Part shown: one piece after another, positions 23,981 through 36,104 of the stretch
Position numbering within the stretch: position 1 is the first letter of the stretch
Layout: every line of letters begins with the position of its first letter
Source of the DNA: Selaginella moellendorffii
Taxonomy: Eukaryota; Streptophyta; Lycopodiopsida; Selaginellales; Selaginellaceae
NCBI RefSeq assembly: GCF_000143415.4
Contig: NW_003314298.1
Location: 1,085,250-1,149,249, forward strand
Direction of reading: 5' to 3'
DNA: 64,000 nt
Translations under genes and position numbers: made by a program
The notes under the pieces: model-generated
The model's input: only the letters and a program-made list of their open reading frames with translations
Databases searched by the model: none
Told to the model about the DNA's origin: nothing

Positions 23981-26900
23981 TTATGCTAGAGCAGCAACTT
24001 CGTGTTGAGAGGGCGACCATTTTTTCATGGCCAGCTTCCCGTCCTCACTCGTGATGAGCACCGTGTCCTCCTCCTTGAAGTCGCCCCTCAAAATCCCTTT
24101 GGCCAGCTCGTTGGTCACGTACTGCTGGATCACTCGCTTCACCGGCCTGGCGCCATAGTTTGGATCATATCCAAGCTTGGCAAACACCTGCACCGCATCG
24201 TCCGTGATCTTCAAAGAGATCTTGCGGTGTTGGAGTCTCTTCTCCACGTTTTGCAGCTAGAGAAAAAAGCGAAGATCATAAACTGCCTGATCACAAAAAC
24301 ACAACTTACCTGGAGCTTGACGATGTTTTGGATCTGATCCACGTCCAGGGGCTGGAACACGATGAACTCATCCACCCTGTTCATGAACTCTGGCCGGAAG
24401 GTGGAGCGAGCCACTTCCATCACCGTCTCCTTCATCGCCTGATATGCCGCCTTCTTGTTGCCCGACGATTTGAGAGCGTCGAGGATGTGCTGCGAGCCGA
24501 GGTTGGACGTCATGATCACCACCGTGTTGGTGAAGTTCACTGTCCGGCCCTGGGAGTCCGTCACGCGGCCATCGTCGAGTATCTGGAGGAAGATGTTGAA
24601 AACGTCCCCGTGAGCCTTTTCGATCTCGTCGAAGAGAACCACCGAGTAAGGCCGCCGGCGGACGCTCTCGGTCAGCTGCCCGCCTTCTTCGTATCCCACG
24701 TATCCCGGAGGTGCGCCAATGAGCCGGGACACGGCATGTTTCTCCATGTACTCGCTCATGTCGAATCTCAGCAGCGCTTTGTCCGTGTCGAACAGGTACT
24801 CGGCTAGAGCTTTGGCCAGCTCCGTTTTCCCAACTCCAGTCGGTCCCATAAACATGAAGCTGGCGATGGGACGGTTTGGATCCGAGAGTCCAGCCCTGGA
24901 ACGGCGTATAGCATCGGCCACGGCTTTCACTGCGGGGTCTTGGCCGATCAAGCGTTTGTGCAAGTGATCGTCGAGTTGGAGCAGCTTCTCCATCTCGGAC
25001 TGGAGCAGCCTCGAGACTGGAATTTTTGTCCACTTGCTGACTATCTCGGCGATATCGTCGGCAGTGATCTCCTCTCGCAGCATTGTTTTCTCGGACTTTC
25101 TGTACGTTGCAAGCTCGCCCTCGGTCTCTTTGAGTTGCTTTTGCAAGTTGATGAGGACGCCGTATTTGAGCTCGGCAGCTCTGTTAAGGTCGTAGTCTCT
25201 CTCGGCCTGTTGGATTTCGAGATTGACACGATCAATCTGCCAAGCACAAGCACAATTTTGATTCCTGTTTTACGGTCCAAAAAAATTGAGGAAAACATGT
25301 GTACCTCTTCTTTGCACGAGTTGATGCGTGTCATGATCGACTTTTCCATCTCCCATTGCTGCTGCAAAGCCTTTTGCTTCTCTTTGAGAGATGCTAGCTC
25401 TGCTTCTAGCTTCTGCAGCCTCTCGCGGGATGCTTTATCATTGTCGTGCTCAAGAGACAACCGCTCCATCTCCAGCTTGATGATAGCCCGATCAATCTCG
25501 TCTAGAGCAGTCGGTTTCGACGTCCTCTCCATCTTTAGCTTTGCGGCGGCCTCGTCAACAAGATCAATGGCTATGGTACAGGTAAAAAATAAGTAATCCA
25601 GGAGATGAGTTACGAAATTGATATACCTTTGTCGGGTAAGAAACGGTCGCTGATATAACGAGAGGAAAGCACAGCAGCCTCAACTAAAGCGTTGTCTGAG
25701 ATTTTTACTCCGTGGTGAAGCTCGTATTTCTCTCGCAAACCACGAAGAATGGATATCGTATCTTCCACGGCGGGCTCGGGGACATAAACTTGCTGGAATC
25801 GTCTTTCCAGAGCTGCATCCTTCTCAAGATACTTGCGATATTCCTTAATTGTCGTGGCACCAATGCACCTCAATTCACCACGGCCCAGCATTGGCTTTAG
25901 CAAGTTGCCAGCATCCATTGCTCCCGAGGTCGCACCTAAAAAAAAAACAGGAGTACCATGTTTGCAGTCGTAAATGCAAAATTGCAGACACAAATTACCT
26001 GCACCGACGACCATGTGGATTTCATCGATGAAAAGAACAATGTACCCCTCCGACTCCTTCACTTCTTTCAGAACAGCTTTCAATCGGTCTTCAAATTCTC
26101 CTTGAAACTTCGCTCCTGCGATCAACGCTCCTAAGTCCAGTGATATCAGCTGCATTTGAACAATGGTAAAATGAAATAATGGTTCCGCTAGCGGCATAAA
26201 CATACCTTCCGGTTGGCAAGGGCCTCGGGTACGTCTCCTTGAACTATACGCTGAGCAAGACTGGAAAGAATGGCAGGAAGTCAAAAAGAAGCAAACAAAC
26301 GACTTCCATACCCTTCTGCTATAGCAGTCTTGCCTACACCAGGCTCTCCAATCACCACAGGATTGTTCTTGGTTCGCCGGCACAATATTTGAATGCACCG
26401 TCGAATTTCGTCATCGCGACCAATAACCGGATCAAGCTTTCCCTGGCGGGCCATCTCCGTCAAATCCACTCCAAATTTCTCTAATGCCTCGTACTTGTTT
26501 TCAGGGGCTGGAACAGGAAACAAACAACGAGAGTGTTGAAACAATTTACAAAGAAAACAACGAACCTTGATCAGTAACCTTCTGTGACCCTCGGATGGCA
26601 TTGATCGCATCTTTAGTAGCCTTGGCATTGAGACCGAACTGCCCAAACAGCTCCTTCCCAATGCGAATGTCTTCCGCGAGTGCAAGAACTAAATGCTCGA
26701 TTGACGTGTAAGTATCTCCAAAATCGTCCATGTGAACCTTGGCTCGATCAAGCAAGGTTTCAAGACTCTGGCCGACCATAGCACCGGATATGTTTCCTGT
26801 CACCTACATCCGAAGGAAATAAGAATGTCTGCATGTAGAGAAGGAAAAAATTCGTCCGAGGTAAATACCTTGGGCTGCCGGTCGATGTATCGCTCAGTAG

Positions 26901-27416
26901 CTTGCAAAAGAGCCGAATTATCAATCCCGGCCTTGGTGAAAATCCTTCGAGCAAGCCCATTTTTCTGCTCCAGCAAAGCCTTGAGAAGATGCTCGGTTTC
27001 CACAACCTGTTGTCTGCTAGTTTGCGCCACTTCCACGGCCGAAACCACAGCTTGCCAAGCCATGTTTGTGAAATCCTTGGCAGAAAGCTGCCAAGAAAGA
27101 AAGAGAAGAAACTCTTAAGAGAACTAAGAAAGAGAACACTCACAGTGACCGGCGATTCCAAGCGTGAGGTGCCATGGAAGCCTCGCCTGTGATCCAGCGA
27201 CCATAGGACGCCTCGTCGGTAGAGGCTGTCAGACCAGAATCGGGAAGAAACCCTGTGCGCGGCAATACCTCTCCCGAAATCATCTACCTCTGCAATCGAT
27301 CCTGTGTGATTTCTAGAGCTAATCGACACCAGATTTCGCGAGGCGCCAATACATCGAGCCTGTGGCAGCAGCTCCTCGGCCGCTCGCAGCGCTCGCCCGA
27401 GCGCTCGTCCCTGCAT
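23981..27416 (-). CDS. ClpB/HSP100 disaggregase, organellar (probably mitochondrial)
   Basis: Ten exons: 27144-27416, 26869-27087, 26566-26803, 26312-26507, 26206-26260, 25999-26149, 25627-25935, 25305-25570, 24310-25236 and 23981-24256, giving 969 aa. Residues 1-91 are an Arg/Ser-rich transit peptide ending near [13 protein letters not shown], which favours mitochondria. A Clp N domain follows (residues about 92-243). Then come AAA1 with Walker A GEPGVGKT (about 297-304), the coiled-coil middle domain (about 490-610) and AAA2 with Walker A GPTGVGKT (about 700-707), [24 protein letters not shown] and MTSNLGSQ. It is a complete hexameric ATPase that works with HSP70 to dissolve protein aggregates. 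About 80 nt upstream of the ATG a GAATATTC dimer (27497-27504) could be half of a heat-shock element, but no full three-unit element is seen. Confidence 0.95.
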
Positions 27417-27520
27417 TGCCGAAACCCTAAACTCTCATCACAAGGTGGAGTAGCTAGCAAGAAAATGCTAGAGGTTTCTGGAGGGTTTTACACGTAGAAT
27501 ATTCTCTTGAATTAACTCAA

Positions 27521-27684
27521 AAAATTTTACAGAGATAAAAAATGTTCCAATCGATTCAATCGAGCGATTTAACTGCATCGATCTTTGCTCGATCGCAATT
27601 CGGGAAAATTTACAGAGATGGAGAAATTCGCTTCGGCAACGTTGTTTCAATCGATTCAAGCGATTTTACTGCATCGATCTTCAC
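27521..27684. repeat. duplicated ~80-bp segment in clpB upstream region
   Basis: TTTACAGAGAT, then TTCCAATCGATTCAA and ACTGCATCGATCTT, occur in order at 27527-27586 and again at 27607-27683 with small indels. The repeat lies 105-270 nt upstream of the clpB start codon. Both copies carry ATCGATTCAA and GCATCGATCTT, so any regulatory site there is doubled. Confidence 0.7.
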
Positions 27685-27862
27685 TTGTGACAACAAAAAA
27701 ACAAGCGAGAAAAAGAATCACTCACCTCAAGTTCTTCTTTTCTGCTTGGAACATCGATCCAAATCTAAAGAGCTCGCAGCGACACTGATCCTGTCACGCT
27801 AGATCGTCACGAAAATCAGTACAAACCATCGATCGATCGATCCAAACAAATCATTCTCACCT

Positions 27863-28344
27863 TCAATAGTCCCACTCTCGATAAAACGCTATGGCAAACT
27901 CCTGTTCGCGAAACTTGGCTTCCTCCACGGCAACTCTCTTGGCAGCCTTGGAAACGATCTTCTTCTTTGGCTTTGGCTTGGAATTCGCCTCCTCCACTGC
28001 CTGCCCTGTATCAATCTTCTTTTCTTTCTTCCTCCTCTCGGCCCCAATCCCCCGCTTATCGAGCTTCTGATGCGTTTCTAGCGGATTTAGCTGCCCTTGC
28101 TCCGCAACACCGAGTCCGGTGCCCTCTTTCCATCCCGCCTTCTTCAGGAGCTACAGCCGATCAAACAACAACAATCGATCAAATCGACCTCCAAATCCCT
28201 GCGTAGAACACATACCTGGAATCCGATGTTCGAATCGGAGATCCTGGCGTGCTGCCGCGAGTCCCTTCCGCTCCGCCGCTCCTTTTCTTGGAATGCCGCG
28301 CCACTGGATGTGGATTCGTCGCCGCCCCTCACGAATCCCTCCAT
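27863..28344 (-). CDS. small G-patch domain protein
   Basis: Two exons, 28216-28344 and 27863-28150, joined by a phase-0 intron of 65 nt (GTATGT...TAG), giving 138 aa. The splice junction falls inside the G-patch, between SNIGFQ and LLKKAGWKEGTGLG, and the domain continues with GQLNPLETHQKLDKRGIG. A Lys-rich tail (KPKPKKKIVSKAAKR) and a C-terminal FAIAFYREWDY follow. G-patch proteins bind and stimulate DEAH-box RNA helicases or act in splicing; this small size and the -FYREWDY end fit a conserved plant single-domain type. The gene lies in the same orientation as clpB, whose promoter region overlaps its 3' flank. Confidence 0.85.
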
Positions 28345-28425
28345 GGAAATCAGAAATTAGGGTTCTTGGGGAATTTTACCAATTAGCTTAATTATTTCAT
28401 TTAAGGATGAAAGAATCCTTTCCAT

Positions 28426-28825
28426 TTACAAGTTTGCAAGAGATGTTCCATTGTCCTCGTCCAGGAAAATGCTCTCCTGGAATGGAGCTACGTCTTTGTA
28501 GCCAAAGCTGAAGTTCCTTGCAAATGTCGTCTGTGGCCTGTGGGAGAATTCCAGGTCGTGGATCTTGAAGATTTCTCTCGCCATCTCGGAGTTTCTTACC
28601 ACCACCAAAGAGAGCGTTCCAGCCCTGAGGTAGACAAGGGGGCCATACTTCTCTCCAAGCTTTGCGAAGTAGCGATGAATGGGTTGACGGAGTGAGAGGA
28701 GGCATCTTATAAGACGCCAAGAATGGACCAGCCGGAAGATTTCTATCGCGCCATAAAATCCACTCCACTGCAATGATCAAGCATGAAAAAACACTCGAGA
28801 AGATGATCATAGTGGTGGTCGCCAT
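28426..28825 (-). pseudogene. truncated cytochrome P450 (N-terminal fragment)
   Basis: The minus strand encodes a P450-type membrane anchor and hinge (MATTTMIIFSSV..., then NLPAGPF). After a frame change it continues with the A-helix/beta-1 region (HRYFAKLGEKYGPLVYLRAG, LSLVVVRNSEMAREIFK, LEFSHRP). Homology stops at about residue 110-120. The I-helix, ExxR and heme-binding regions are absent. The fragment is comparable to the N terminus of the intact P450 at 1473 but clearly different in sequence, so it is not a simple recent copy of it. Confidence 0.8.
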
Positions 28826-29345
28826 AATTAGTCCATGACAAGATCAATACCCAGATATATGTATGGCTAGATAATCTCCTAAAAGTTTCATGTTTGGTGT
28901 AGCTACAATTTGACAATTTCATGTTTGCTACAGTCATTTGTTGAAATTAAGGTCCCAAGCCATGGTGGTTGATATTTTGATTTGGAAAGCTCAGTTCAAA
29001 TCCATGTATATATCAACCTCTTGAAAAGAAACGAACTCCAAGGTCAGTTTTCATGGTTGAACACCATGGTTATAGACATTGGCCTCGTCCTCTTCCAGCA
29101 CTTGGCCGGGAACCAGATTAAAACTGACAAATTGGAGGAAAAATATCTCTAACCTTGAAGTTTTCCTTCCTTGACTTTTACGCACCTGACTAATTTCTTT
29201 CTTTGCTTTTTATTAATTATTGACTTTCCTGGCAGAATAAAAGTATATCCGCACATTTGAATAAATCAAGACAAGAGAGGTGACAATAAAAATGACTGGG
29301 GCTTCTCTCGTCTTTCATGCAATCCGGGATCAGAAAAAAAAAAAA

Positions 29346-30311
29346 ATGAAAATCACTGCTTTCGTTACTGCTGCTCTTGTTTTGGCAATCCTCTCAATGG
29401 GTGTTGGATCTTTGATCCTTCGTCGGCATGGTCCCCAAAGCATTCTTTCTGCTAGCCGGGCAGTGATCTTCCGCAAGATTGTGGAAGTCATCATGGAAGA
29501 AGTCTCCAGGGTCCATACATATTCAGCTGGAATATCAATTGGAGATCTCACTCTACAAGTCGAAGGCCGTCTAGTCTCCATAACCGTCAGTGTAGCCGAG
29601 ACATGGAGGAGTCTTTTTGGCGAGCTTCTCATGTGTAGCATCTTTCCCTCACTGGGAATTATCCAGAAACCCGGCACAAGGCTGATGATGGGCTTCATGA
29701 AGCTCTACCATGTTCTTGCCGATCTAGAATTAACAAAGGAAAACTATGCTTCCATGGAGATTATTCACGAGAGGCTCTCGATCAGGTACACTGTCCTTGA
29801 AGAATCTGATTCAGAATCTGTTAGGATACTAGATCACTACCATGTAAATCGCACAAAAAGCGCTGATTATTTACGACTCGAGAGTGTTCCGGAGCTTTTG
29901 GATGGTCCTGGCGACGATGATGAGCACATACCAGACTGTTGGGTTTATAAGTCATGCATGGTGAGTGGGGGCGAGGATTCAGACATCTCACGCATCGACA
30001 CTGATGGCTATCTTGAATCGGCCGATGGAGTCTATTTTCTCCGAATGCAAAGAGATTGCAACCTTGTTTTATATCTTGGGAATCAGGCAGTGTGGGCAAG
30101 CAACACGCAAAACTTGGGGAAAGGGTGTCACCTGAGGCTACAAGGGGATGGCAACCTGGTTGTTTATGATGAGAATGGGGAGGCTATGTGGAGCAACAAT
30201 AAGAATTGTGGGCGTGGGTGCGGTCTTCTCTATGCTATGTGTGTTGAGCCATCAGGGCATATTGTTGTGAATGACATAGGACATCAAACGTGCATCTGGA
30301 TCAGTTCATAA
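29346..30311 (+). CDS. bulb-type lectin domain protein, copy 2
   Basis: Intronless, 321 aa from the ATG at 29346, which matches the MKI... start of copy 1; an in-frame ATG at 29280 would add 22 residues. The organisation is as in copy 1: an N-terminal hydrophobic helix, an unrecognised domain (AVIFRKIVEVIM, LLMCSIFPSLGII, GTRLMMGFMKLYH, SMEIIHERLSIRYTV), an acidic segment (DGPGDDDEHIPDCWVY) and a bulb-lectin domain. Both of the first two mannose-binding motifs are intact here (QRDCNLVLY and QGDGNLVVY), so this is the copy most likely to bind sugar. It forms the left half of a duplicated block with an OPR relic behind it. Confidence 0.8.
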   Translation: MKITAFVTAALVLAILSMGVGSLILRRHGPQSILSASRAVIFRKIVEVIMEEVSRVHTYSAGISIGDLTLQVEGRLVSITVSVAETWRSLFGELLMCSIFPSLGIIQKPGTRLMMGFMKLYHVLADLELTKENYASMEIIHERLSIRYTVLEESDSESVRILDHYHVNRTKSADYLRLESVPELLDGPGDDDEHIPDCWVYKSCMVSGGEDSDISRIDTDGYLESADGVYFLRMQRDCNLVLYLGNQAVWASNTQNLGKGCHLRLQGDGNLVVYDENGEAMWSNNKNCGRGCGLLYAMCVEPSGHIVVNDIGHQTCIWISS

Positions 30312-30411
30312 GTCGTTGCAAAGATTTAGAAACCAGAGATTAACAGTTCATCTCCACTTTTATTTAGGCCTATTCCACTATGCTTCGTTTCACCAAGGGA
30401 ATGAAAATGAG

Positions 30412-30560
30412 GCCTCAGTGCCTCATTTCCATTTCCTCTTGTATCCACCGGGGGTTGGAATCCTTGTGAGCCTGTGTCCCAGCCAATCTCTTTGGCACAA
30501 TCTTGAGAGCAAAGCAGCATACTCGTCCGTTCTATGGTTGACACCATCTTTTAATTAGGA
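30412..30560 (-). pseudogene. internally deleted OPR (old yellow enzyme) relic
   Basis: Short pieces match the coding strand of the OPR gene at 32423-33828 in the same order: CTCAGTGCCTCATTTCCAT, TTGTATCCACCGG, GGGTTGGAATCC, AGCCAATCTCTTTGG and CATACTCGTCCGTTCTAT. The intervening OPR sequence is deleted in at least three places. It lies the same way round behind lectin copy 2 as the intact OPR lies behind lectin copy 3, so it is the remnant of a duplicated neighbour. Confidence 0.75.
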
Positions 30561-30561
30561 T

Positions 30562-31239
30562 TTGGTCATGAGCCACCACCGAGGATCATCGCAACATCGC
30601 GTCACGATTGCTCCAGTCTTGATCCAGCCAGCTCCCCTGAGAGATTTTAAGAAATTGATGCCAGGATTCAGAAAGAAAGATGTTGGGGTGAGGGCAATCC
30701 CCAGCTCAAGACGATCTCTGGAGAATATCCTTGATAGTGGAATATCTTTATCTCTGCTAGAATCTATCGAATCTAGGCAAGCGACCATGGAGGATCGCAG
30801 TAGGCTCTGCCAAGCGAGAACGCAGGGGGCGTTTGCCCCAATTGTATCAACTAATGCCTGCGCGGTCTTGCAAATGGTGTTTGAGCTTTCTCACCAAGTA
30901 CGGATCAAATGCAATGAGCAGCTTGAATCCATGCAGGAATTTGCAAGAGCCGACAAATGTGGAAGTAAAACAAAGCAAAGATGAAATTAGAAATGGAAAG
31001 AAGCCAAGAAAGATGATCAAAACAATGGAATAGAGAAAGCAAAAGAAACATGACCTCCAAGCCCGGACATGGATCGATCAATCGTTCTGCTCGTTCGTTC
31101 GCTGGAGCACGAGATGATTCACACTGAAGAGCAAAAATGCTTCCCCCAAACCCACTTCGTTTATGGCAGACAGACAAAACAAAGAAGTTCATGAATAGTT
31201 GTCTCCTTGCTTAGAAGAACCGCTCTGTCAAGAAACTCA
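30562..31239. other. unassigned spacer inside duplicated block
   Basis: A 140-codon open frame on the plus strand (30562-30984; MVMSHHRGSSQHRV start) and shorter ones on the minus strand resemble no family I know. The segment has no counterpart behind lectin copy 3, so it may be an insertion or the remainder of the decayed OPR flank. A real gene is not supported. Confidence 0.3.
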
Positions 31240-31371
31240 TGTAGACTTTGACTTTCCTGGCAAATAAACGTATATCCGCACATTTGACGCTTAGAAATGG
31301 CAAGAGCGGTCAAAATAAAAATGGCTGCAACGCTTCTCTCTTCAATCGTACAAAGTCGGGATCAGAAGAGA

Positions 31372-32317
31372 ATGAAAATCGCCACCTTCATTGTTGCTGC
31401 TCTTATGGTGTCAATTCTCTCGACTGGTGTTTCTTTGATAGTTCGGCCGCATGGCCCCCAAAGCATCCTTGCTTCTAGCCGGGCAGTGATCTTCCGCAAG
31501 ATTGTGGAGCTCATCATGAGAATCTCCAGGGTCGAGACGTATTCAGCTGGAATTACATTCGGAGATCACACTCTGGAGGTCGAAGGCCGTCTAGTCTCCA
31601 TAACCGTCGGTATAGCCGAGACGTGGAGGAATCTTTTTGGTGAGCTTCTCATGTGTAGCATCTTCCCCTCACTGGGGATTGTCCAGAGGCCCGGCACAAG
31701 GCTGATGATGGGCCTCATGAATCTCTACCATGTTCTTACTGACCTTCAGATGACAAAGCTAAATTATGCTTCCATGGAGATTATTCACGAGAGGCTCTCG
31801 ATCAGGTACATTGTCCATGAAGAATCTGATTCAGAATCTGTTAAGATACTAGCTCACGACCATGCAAATCGTACAAAAAGCATTGATTATTTACGACTCG
31901 AGAGTGTTCCGGAGATTTTGGATGGTCCTGGCGACGATGATGAGCACATACCAGACTGTTGGGTTTATAAGTCCTGCATGTTGAGTGGGGGCGAGGATTC
32001 AGACATCTGATGGCTATCTTGAATCGGCCGATGGAGTCTATTTTCTCCGAATGCAAAGAGATTGCAACCTTGTTTTATACCTTGGGAATCAGGTGGTGTG
32101 GGCAACCAACACGCAAAACTGGGGGAGAGGATGTTACCTGAGGCTACAAGTGGATGGCAACCTGGTTGTTTATGATGAAAATCGAAAGGTTATGTGGAGC
32201 AATAACAAGAATTGTGGGCGTGGGTGTGGTCTTCTCTATGTTATGTGCATTGAGCCATCGGGGCATATTGTTGTTAATAATATAGGAGATCAAACGTGCA
32301 TCTGGATCAGTTCGTAA
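31372..32317 (+). pseudogene. bulb-type lectin domain protein, copy 3, frame-broken
   Basis: Very similar to copy 2 over its full length. Compared with copy 2, 14 nt are missing just before 32008 (copy 2 has CACGCATCGACACT between GACATCT and GATGG). The frame therefore stops at TGA 32008-32010, exactly at the entry to the lectin domain. The rest of the lectin domain, including QRDCNLVLY and QVDGNLVVY, stays readable in another frame to 32317. The truncated product would hold only the N-terminal anchor and unknown domain (about 212 aa from 31372). Given the clean sequence elsewhere, the break is recent, and a short expressed protein cannot be excluded. Confidence 0.8.
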
Positions 32318-32422
32318 GCCATGGTTGATGCAAGGCTAAATTGCTCCCTATTGCAAGAGAATCTTCTATTTTTTTAAAACATGTTTTATCTCCAACTAAT
32401 ACTTTTATTAGCTATCATTTTC

Positions 32423-33828
<1,406 letters not shown>

Positions 33829-33996
33829 GGCGCTGCTTGGATCGCAATCGCAAAGGGATTGTGAGCTCTCATAGTCGAGGAGCCCACGACTCTGTGATTG
33901 GACGCTCTAGATTTGCCCACGAAGCAGAACCCTATATTTCAAAATAGAGTCAAATCGCCATGTAAAAAGTATTTCGAGGTTTAGGGTTCGGATCCT

Positions 33997-34014
33997 CGAT
34001 CGATCGATCGATCG
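33997..34014. promoter_or_regulatory. CGATCGATCGATCG tract before Orai start
   Basis: A (CGAT)n run ends four bases before the Orai-like ATG. Similar self-complementary GATC/ATCGAT tracts lie in the leaders of several other genes in this window. Whether it is a transcription factor site, a translation element or chance is not known. Confidence 0.35.
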
Positions 34015-34018
34015 GGCG

Positions 34019-35484
34019 ATGGCGCTGGACGTAGCACAGGTGGTGCTCACGGCATTCGACACGAGCATGTCGCGGACATGGCGAGAGGAGGATCGGCGCT
34101 GGCGGTCCGAGGACAGAGTGTGGAGGGCCGAGGATCTCGAGTACCGGGCCGAGGAGCGCAAGTGTAGGAATCAAGAGCGGGCTATGCGCGAGGCCGAGCA
34201 GAGGTGAGAAATCCTGGAGCTGTGTCTGGAGAGATTTTTTCATGTTTCTTGATGTGCTTCGATGAAAGAGTGCCGCAGATGGAGGGATGAGGATATGGAG
34301 CAGCGGCATGTGGAGAATGCGCGCTACCTGTGGACGAGGTGAGTGAAATCCTCTCATTCATTTGTATTGTTGTAGTGTGGAGTCTTCCTTTGATCAAGTT
34401 TTCTTTCCTTGCTCTCGGTTTTGATTCTTCTCTTGCCTTATAGGTTCGTGGAGAAAAATCGTAGGGACGTGGAAGAAAAGTCCGAGCAGCTTAAAGCGAT
34501 CTCCAATCTGGCAGCCTTGTTTGCTGGTTTTGCTGTAGTAACTCTAACACAATTCACCATAGCTCCAGATCCAGTTTTAACTGTAAGTTTTTTTCTCTCT
34601 CGCGCTCTAGATATGAAGTTCTTGCTTCCGTGTTTCAACAGGTTTGGATCGCGTTTTATGGTGTATTGACTGCGATCGCTGTGAGTTTTTCATTTCACAT
34701 CACTCGTACTTTTATAGCTTTAACTTTGATGGTCTCGTTTAGGTTGGTCTCATGACGATATCAATGGTGACTTGTACTTTGATCTTGGGGAGCATACTAA
34801 AGAACGGCAAATCATACGTGAACGAAGAGGCCGAAGAGGAGTTCATGTTCAAGTGCCGTGACTTTGTGAAGTCTTACAGGACTGGAGACAAGCCACCGTC
34901 TCCTCGAAGAACTTTCGAAGCGTTTTGGGAGATTAGGTTGGTCTTTCTCTCTTCTTCGTTTCCAGCATTTTTTTTTTTGTTTCGTCATCTGTTTTCTTTT
35001 GCAATTTGCAGGTGTGAAGATGACTGGAAGAGAGCTTTCCAGTTCTTTGCATGGGGTAGGCCTTTAAACTCCAGTTAGTATTTTGTGACGTTTTCTCTTT
35101 TAACAGGGGTGCTGTCCTTCCTTTTCAGTTTGATCCCGATTGGGTGGGTGTATTTACCTTTTTTTCCGTCTGATGCGATCACCCTCCTCGCAGGTGGATA
35201 AAGTTTTATAACTCACGGCTCACAGCGGGACTCTTCATGGGAGTGATTGCAGTATCAATCATAGTCTGGTGAGTAAAAAAGAATGGAAGTGGTACCTGAT
35301 AAAACAATACTGGACTCGTTTCAGGGGCTTTGTACAATACTTATGGGGGGGATATCTCACCAAGACGTTTAGATACAACCGGACGAGCATAGCGGAAAGT
35401 GGGAGCAGCCATGCGGCCAGCATCTCGGCTGGACTGCCATTCGATTGGCATATTGCTCCGGGGAGTGTAGATAGGCAAGTCTGA
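34019..35484 (+). CDS. Orai/CRAC-channel-like protein
   Basis: Nine exons: 34019-34203, 34279-34338, 34444-34582, 34642-34680, 34743-34936, 35012-35055, 35107-35143, 35194-35268 and 35325-35484, giving 310 aa with all phases consistent. The last donor (CTG/GTGAGT) overlaps a TGA; without that splice the protein would end at the fourth helix. The N-terminal 80 residues form heptads of the type WRxEDRx. TM1 follows with LAALFAGFAVVTLTQF, aligning with the Orai pore helix. Gly110, Phe111 and Val114 match Orai1 G98, F99 and V102, but the selectivity Glu (E106) is Gln118 (CAA at 34550-34552). TM2 (WIAFYGVLTAIAVGLMTIS), a cytosolic loop, and TM3 and TM4 (GVLSFLFSLIPIGW; LFMGVIAVSIIVWG) follow. Orai channels admit calcium at the plasma membrane; plants lack a recognised STIM partner. 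Confidence 0.85.
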
Positions 35485-36104
35485 CAAGAGGAAAAGAAAA
35501 GAACAATGACGTAAATCCGCAAAATAGAGTTCCCTGTCCAAGCCTTCCACTCGAGAACGAATCTTGTCATCATCCAGGGAGCTTGAATCTTCTCTTTCGT
35601 GCTTGAAAGCTCACTGGTTTCTATGTTCACTTTGTAGCTGGAAGGAAAAGTCGACTCGTAGAAAGAACGGGCCTTCCCAACAAAACCAACGAATAATTGA
35701 GTGTTACTGCATCCACGAGGTGCCACTTTTTCCCGTGCATTCCTGTGCCTCTTCGCTGATAATTATTGTCCTTTGGCTGCAGGAAGGAAAAAAGAAATGG
35801 AAAGAATATTTGTGAATCAAATTGAAGCCCACTGGTCTGACTTGAGATTTCCCATTCGGAACGTGCAGCCAGCCTTTGCAATCATTTCTGAGCGCCGCAC
35901 TGGAGTAGTCGCAACCGACCACACAAATGGGGCTGAAACAACGTACCCGATTTCCAGGGAGTGATATCCTTAATGCGTGCTGTAGAGAAAAATGATACGA
36001 TCATCTCTGCGTATTATCCGCCATGAGTTTGCTCGATATAAACCGGAGGCGCTGCCTTCTCTTTTGCTCGTCACAAGAGAACATCACACTTCGAGTCCAG
36101 AGCT
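35485..36104. other. intergenic region between Orai and first NPF gene
   Basis: No supported gene. Short open frames on both strands lack family features. The last ~100 nt are presumably the leader of the first NPF gene. Confidence 0.4.

Noticed and set aside
24328-25033. Plus- and minus-strand frames of 159-221 codons inside clpB exon 9
   Set aside because: They are shadows of the GC-rich, strongly conserved AAA2 coding sequence; no family features of their own.
34019-35268. Ending the Orai protein at the TGA at 35269-35271
   Set aside because: The TGA is part of a strong GTGAGT donor followed by a good acceptor and an in-frame exon with 53 more residues. I prefer the spliced form but the shorter form cannot be excluded.
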